NCBI RefSeq assembly: GCF_041260155.1
Contig: NC_091932.1
Span: 3,100,001-3,164,000, forward strand
Reading direction: 5' to 3'
From: Ptychodera flava
Lineage: Eukaryota > Hemichordata > Enteropneusta > Ptychoderidae
DNA: 64,000 bases
The notes under the pieces are model-generated. The model was not told the DNA's origin, did no database searches, and was given only the letters and a program-made list of their open reading frames with translations. Every line of letters begins with the position of its first letter. The first letter of the stretch is position 1. This document shows positions 60,865-64,000 of the stretch, one piece after another. Made by a program: the position numbers and the translations under genes.

Positions 60865-60998
60865 ACACCAGTTTATGGTATGGAAGAGAATGCACACCAA
60901 ACACCATCTACATTTGGACATACTAAATCCCTGGTCTGAAATTCTATTTGTCAGTCAGCAACAATGATGTTATCAATCTATTAACTGTCTACCATAAG
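60865..60998 (+). pseudogene. NUP210: NUP210-like exon (gp210), with frameshift
   Basis: The acceptor TTTTTTTTAAACAG leads into TPVYGMEENAHQTPSTFGHT. A +1 shift near 60930 then gives PGLKFYLSVSNNDVINLL and VYHK before the donor AAG|GTAAGT. In NUP210 family members the pattern MPVY....N.Q.PF.FG...PGL.F.WSV...DV is highly conserved, making this the strongest of the three matches. The conserved Trp of WSV is Leu here. No further exon was found to the right. Sequencing error in a live gene cannot be excluded, but four separate defects in three exons favour a pseudogene. Confidence 0.75.
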
Positions 60999-61300
60999 GT
61001 AAGTAGCTGTGTCTTGTGACCTTTGATCTGGGACTTTGAGCCTCCCATCATACAGACATTTTCTGGAAAGTGAACATTAGATCACTAACGTAGGCAGAAA
61101 TTTACCTTGGTAAATTGAATGATACTTTTCATAATTAAAACACATTTTTGACAAAATACTTTCTCATTTGCACTCATTAGACTTGATAAGGATGAGTGAT
61201 GAATGAAAGTTAAGAGTGGTTTTATCTGATACAACTTCAATGTTCAGAGAGATGTCCATTATGAAGTATAGAGTTTTCCCTCATAAAAGATCTAGCTGTA

Positions 61301-61648
61301 CAATAATAATAATATTGGGTTCTTATATAGCGCACATATCCACAAGTACAATTGTGCTCAAGGCGCTTTACAATTATTATTACCCCTGGTCACTGGACCT
61401 AATATGATATCACTCAACTCCCTGGGGAGCAAACAACAGCTCACATGTGCAGCCAATAAGCGCAGCAGGGCTAAACGCACACATTACAACCACTGTCCTA
61501 TCAGGTACCCATCACTCCCGGGTGGGGAGAAGCAATGAGGAATAAAGTGCCTTGCTCAAGGACACGACACCATGGCCATGCCGGGGCTCAAACTCATCAT
61601 CCTGTGATCGTGAGTCCACTGCTCTAGCTACTGGTCCATGATGCCTCC
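61301..61648 (-). mobile_element. tRNA-derived SINE with LINE-like tail
   Basis: Reading downwards from 61648, a tRNA-like head contains A-box-like TAGCTAGAGCAGTGG (61616-61630) and B-box-like GAGTTTGAGCCCC (61583-61595). A core with GTGTCCTTGAGCAAGGCACT follows; this resembles the conserved central domain of V-type SINEs. The tail AAAGCGCCTTGAGCACAATT, GCGCTATATAAGAACCCAAT and (TAA)n is of the kind shared with LINE 3' ends. CTGTA flanks both sides as a possible short target duplication. Such SINEs are transcribed by RNA polymerase III and moved by LINE enzymes. Confidence 0.8.
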
Positions 61649-62042
61649 TGTATGAGTTTTATATGTAAAAATGAAATATGAAGATAAATAAATCTCGGTA
61701 CACCACAATGCCTTTCATTTCATTGAAAGTGAACATTTCCCGAAGTGAATTTAAATTGATAACGTCAATTATCTCATGACCTCATTTACCGTCACACGTA
61801 ATTGGATTATTCCAAGAGAATGTAACAATATCATTGTTATGCCATAGATATCTCAATCCAGAAGACACAAATTAAGAGGGCATTACACCTAACGCAGCTT
61901 ATTTTGCTAGAAATCACTTTTTTGCAAATATTCATTCAATTTTAGTGTTTTTGTTAATCCACAATTAAAATATTAATTCGGTTCACCTTTTTTGTCCAAG
62001 AGAAAACAATGGGCACCGATGACACTTTGTGTATAAATGGGG

Positions 62043-62134
62043 TTAACCCCTTGACTACCTATGGCGCCGGATATATCCAGCGCCATATTGAATTACCATA
62101 TACCTTGAGTGCCGGAAATATCCGGCACAGTTAA
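62043..62134. repeat. TTAA-bounded segment with two palindromes
   Basis: TTAACCCCTTGAC starts the segment and TTAA (62131-62134) closes it. GGCGCCGGATATATCCAGCGCC (62063-62084) and TGCCGGAAATATCCGGCA (62110-62127) are near-perfect palindromes sharing CCGGA.ATATCC. The left end resembles piggyBac-type MITE ends, but the right end lacks the matching inverse. Confidence 0.4.
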
Positions 62135-62500
62135 ATAGGCGTATTTGCTTCGTTTTTGTTGCTAAAAATCCCGTAATTTCGGCATCGGCATGCAGCGCGA
62201 CTAAGATTGATGTATTCCGATCTGGCCTGAATGTGATTGCGCCCCCGTACGTCCGAGTATGGCCAAAATCCGGAAGCAAATGTCGTGACCCATGACCTCG
62301 ACCCTGAAAGGTCAGGCTGATCACAGAAGCGTCGCGCTGATTGTTTACAGTTTTCAGAAGTACGGACGATCGCTAATATGTTTATGGTTTGTTTTTTTAA
62401 TGAAATGAAATGTTTATTTATTGAAAATAAATGATCTATATGTAAATATGTTCTATTAACAGAAATATTCGTGAATGAAACTAGAGGAAATACAATTTTT

Positions 62501-64000
62501 AGCTCACATTTGGTTTTACCAATGTGAGTTTATCGTATAGGCTGAAGTCGATGGCGTCTGTATGTATGTGTGTATGTATGTATGTATGTATGTATGTATG
62601 TATGTATGTACAGTATGTCCGTCAACATCAAAAACACGCAAACCGCTGCATGTTTCAGCTTGGTATTTGGTGTGTGGATGCATCCTGGGCTATAGATGGG
62701 ATTTTGTTCAAATGAAGTCTGCATTGCCAAAATTATGCAAATGAGCTTACAAAATGTGAAAATGGTCAAGAATTAATAACTCAAGAACCGCTTTTTTGAT
62801 TGCTTTGAAAATGTGTGTATAAGTACCTTAGGTTAACCTTATACAGTTTTATGAATATTGTGAAGATATCCTAAATTTTGTATTTTTGCTGAATTTTTTT
62901 GTGATTTTTCTCATTTTCAGTAAAAATTCTTCTTCTCTGAAACCGCTGGCCCAATCGCTCTCAAATTTGGGTTGTCTCTTTGCAAGGGTGTTACTCTTCT
63001 AATTTGTTGAAATTATGACAAAATTGGGAAAATTACTAGACAGTGTTTCCTTTTTAAAACCCCTGGACAGACAGCTTTCATATTTCGTACACAGACATAC
63101 AGAGATGACAATAGTTAGATATGTGGAAATTGTCCTGAAATATAAAAAATTGTATTTTTAAGACAATATTGTCATTTTTGGTCAAGAAAACTTTATCTCA
63201 ACATTACTTATTTGATAGCTTTGTAATTTGGTATAAAGTCCCTTGTTTGATAGCTTTGTAATTTGGTATAAAGTCCCGAAAGATGTTATGAGATAAATTT
63301 TCTGCTCAAAGTGTTGGGAAACCCCAAAATTTGTATATTTTAGGTACTTTTCTCAGTTTGTGACCTTAAGGTGGTTGGAAAGGCTATTTTTGCACCAATT
63401 CTTTTCTCAGAGTTAATGTCAAGTTTCAAGTGTTAGAATCAAGATATTTAGTTCAAATTTTCAGGATAACTCCCTTTGTTAATATTTTCTCCAAAGAATA
63501 TAAAAATTGTATATTTGCAGCCATGATTTTGAAATATGACACCAGTAAATATTAAAATTTAATTTTTCATATTTTTTTTACATATTTGAATTTAATAATA
63601 AGTGGATAGTATTAATATTACCAAATTAGTTATAAATATGTTGACACTATTTATTGTAAGATTTGTACGGCAGGATTTGTAAATAAAATTTGTTTTTATG
63701 ATTTACATGGGTTTATATCTCAAAAAATTATTAAAAATTCTTTCAAATTTCAAAATGTGATTTTCAAAAAGTACTTCAAATACAGGAAAATTGTGCCGTA
63801 CAAATCTTATCTGTAGCCTTGTTAATAGGCTGTAAAAATTCCATGTCCATATCTCATTTCAAAGTTGGATTAATTTGGTATACAATTATGTAGGAAAACT
63901 GTTATTCTGTCAAAAATGTTGAAAACAAGCCATATTTGCACCCCTCTTTTGAAGTCATAGAGCAGTTTTTTTGGTTAATCTCACTTTTGACACCTCTTTG
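62501..64000 (+). mobile_element. HINE/pearl-like element, runs off the window
   Basis: After a T-run, AGCTCACATTTGGT and ACCAATGTGAG form a hairpin. ATGGCGTCTGTATGTATG and (TATG)n (about 62560-62609), GTCCGTC and then a body of diverged ~150-bp repeats follow (AAATTCTTCTTCTCTGAAACC, CTGGACAGACAGCTTTCATA, TTTGTAATTTGGTATAAAGT). A 33-bp block is doubled at about 63210-63275. The body resembles that at 58300-58450. The right end lies outside the window. Confidence 0.6.

Overview
This window reads as eukaryotic, metazoan nuclear DNA. It is AT-rich, has long non-coding stretches and canonical GT-AG introns, and is crowded with animal-type transposable elements: LINEs, a tRNA-derived SINE, DNA transposons with target-site duplications, satellites and microsatellites. 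There are no operons, no long intact ORFs and no rRNA. The mix of elements suggests a marine invertebrate, possibly a deuterostome such as a hemichordate, lancelet or echinoderm, or else a mollusc. The sequence alone does not decide the species.

Layout. 1-5.4 kb: nothing recognisable. 5.4-8.7 kb, minus strand: two exons of a decayed DDE integrase-core gene, joined by a 2.5 kb intron full of repeats; its catalytic Glu position reads Gln. 9-11.1 kb: a cluster of CRE-like sites, a 41-bp minisatellite, a strong hairpin and a 294-bp tandem duplication. 12 kb: a possible first coding exon. 15.6-20.1 kb: microsatellites and diverged tandem repeats. 20.1-21.7 kb: the most unusual region, an array of about eight nearly identical 160-bp units. 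Each unit carries a complete set of splice signals around a short exon-like segment, and diverged copies flank the array. 21.9 kb: a D-armless tRNA-like sequence. 25.8-28.9 kb: a 179-bp tandem array abutting the 5' part of a LINE on the minus strand. 30.0-30.9 kb: a hAT-like element. 36-40.7 kb: a widely spaced inverted repeat pair enclosing the C-terminal end of a reverse-transcriptase ORF.

44.4-48.1 kb: a Mutator-like non-autonomous element with an 11-bp target duplication, then a LINE fragment split by a CACTA-like element with a 3-bp target duplication. 51.7-53.6 kb: a palindromic repeat interrupted by a 1.6 kb insertion made mostly of 149-bp repeats. 54.2-55.1 kb: a LINE endonuclease remnant. 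57.2-61.0 kb, plus strand: three consecutive exons matching the nuclear-pore membrane glycoprotein NUP210 (gp210), with splice sites kept but stops and frameshifts present. 58.0-59.3 kb and 62.5-64 kb: elements with a hairpin, a microsatellite and a tandem-repeat body, resembling Helentron-associated (HINE/pearl-like) elements. 61.3-61.6 kb: a SINE.

No intact protein-coding gene could be assigned. The real coding signals are the decayed NUP210 exons, the decayed integrase gene, broken retroelement ORFs, a weak first-exon candidate at 12.0 kb and the exon-like array at 20-21.7 kb. Most short open frames here are chance or satellite frames. Protein matches were made from remembered family patterns and would need a database search to confirm.
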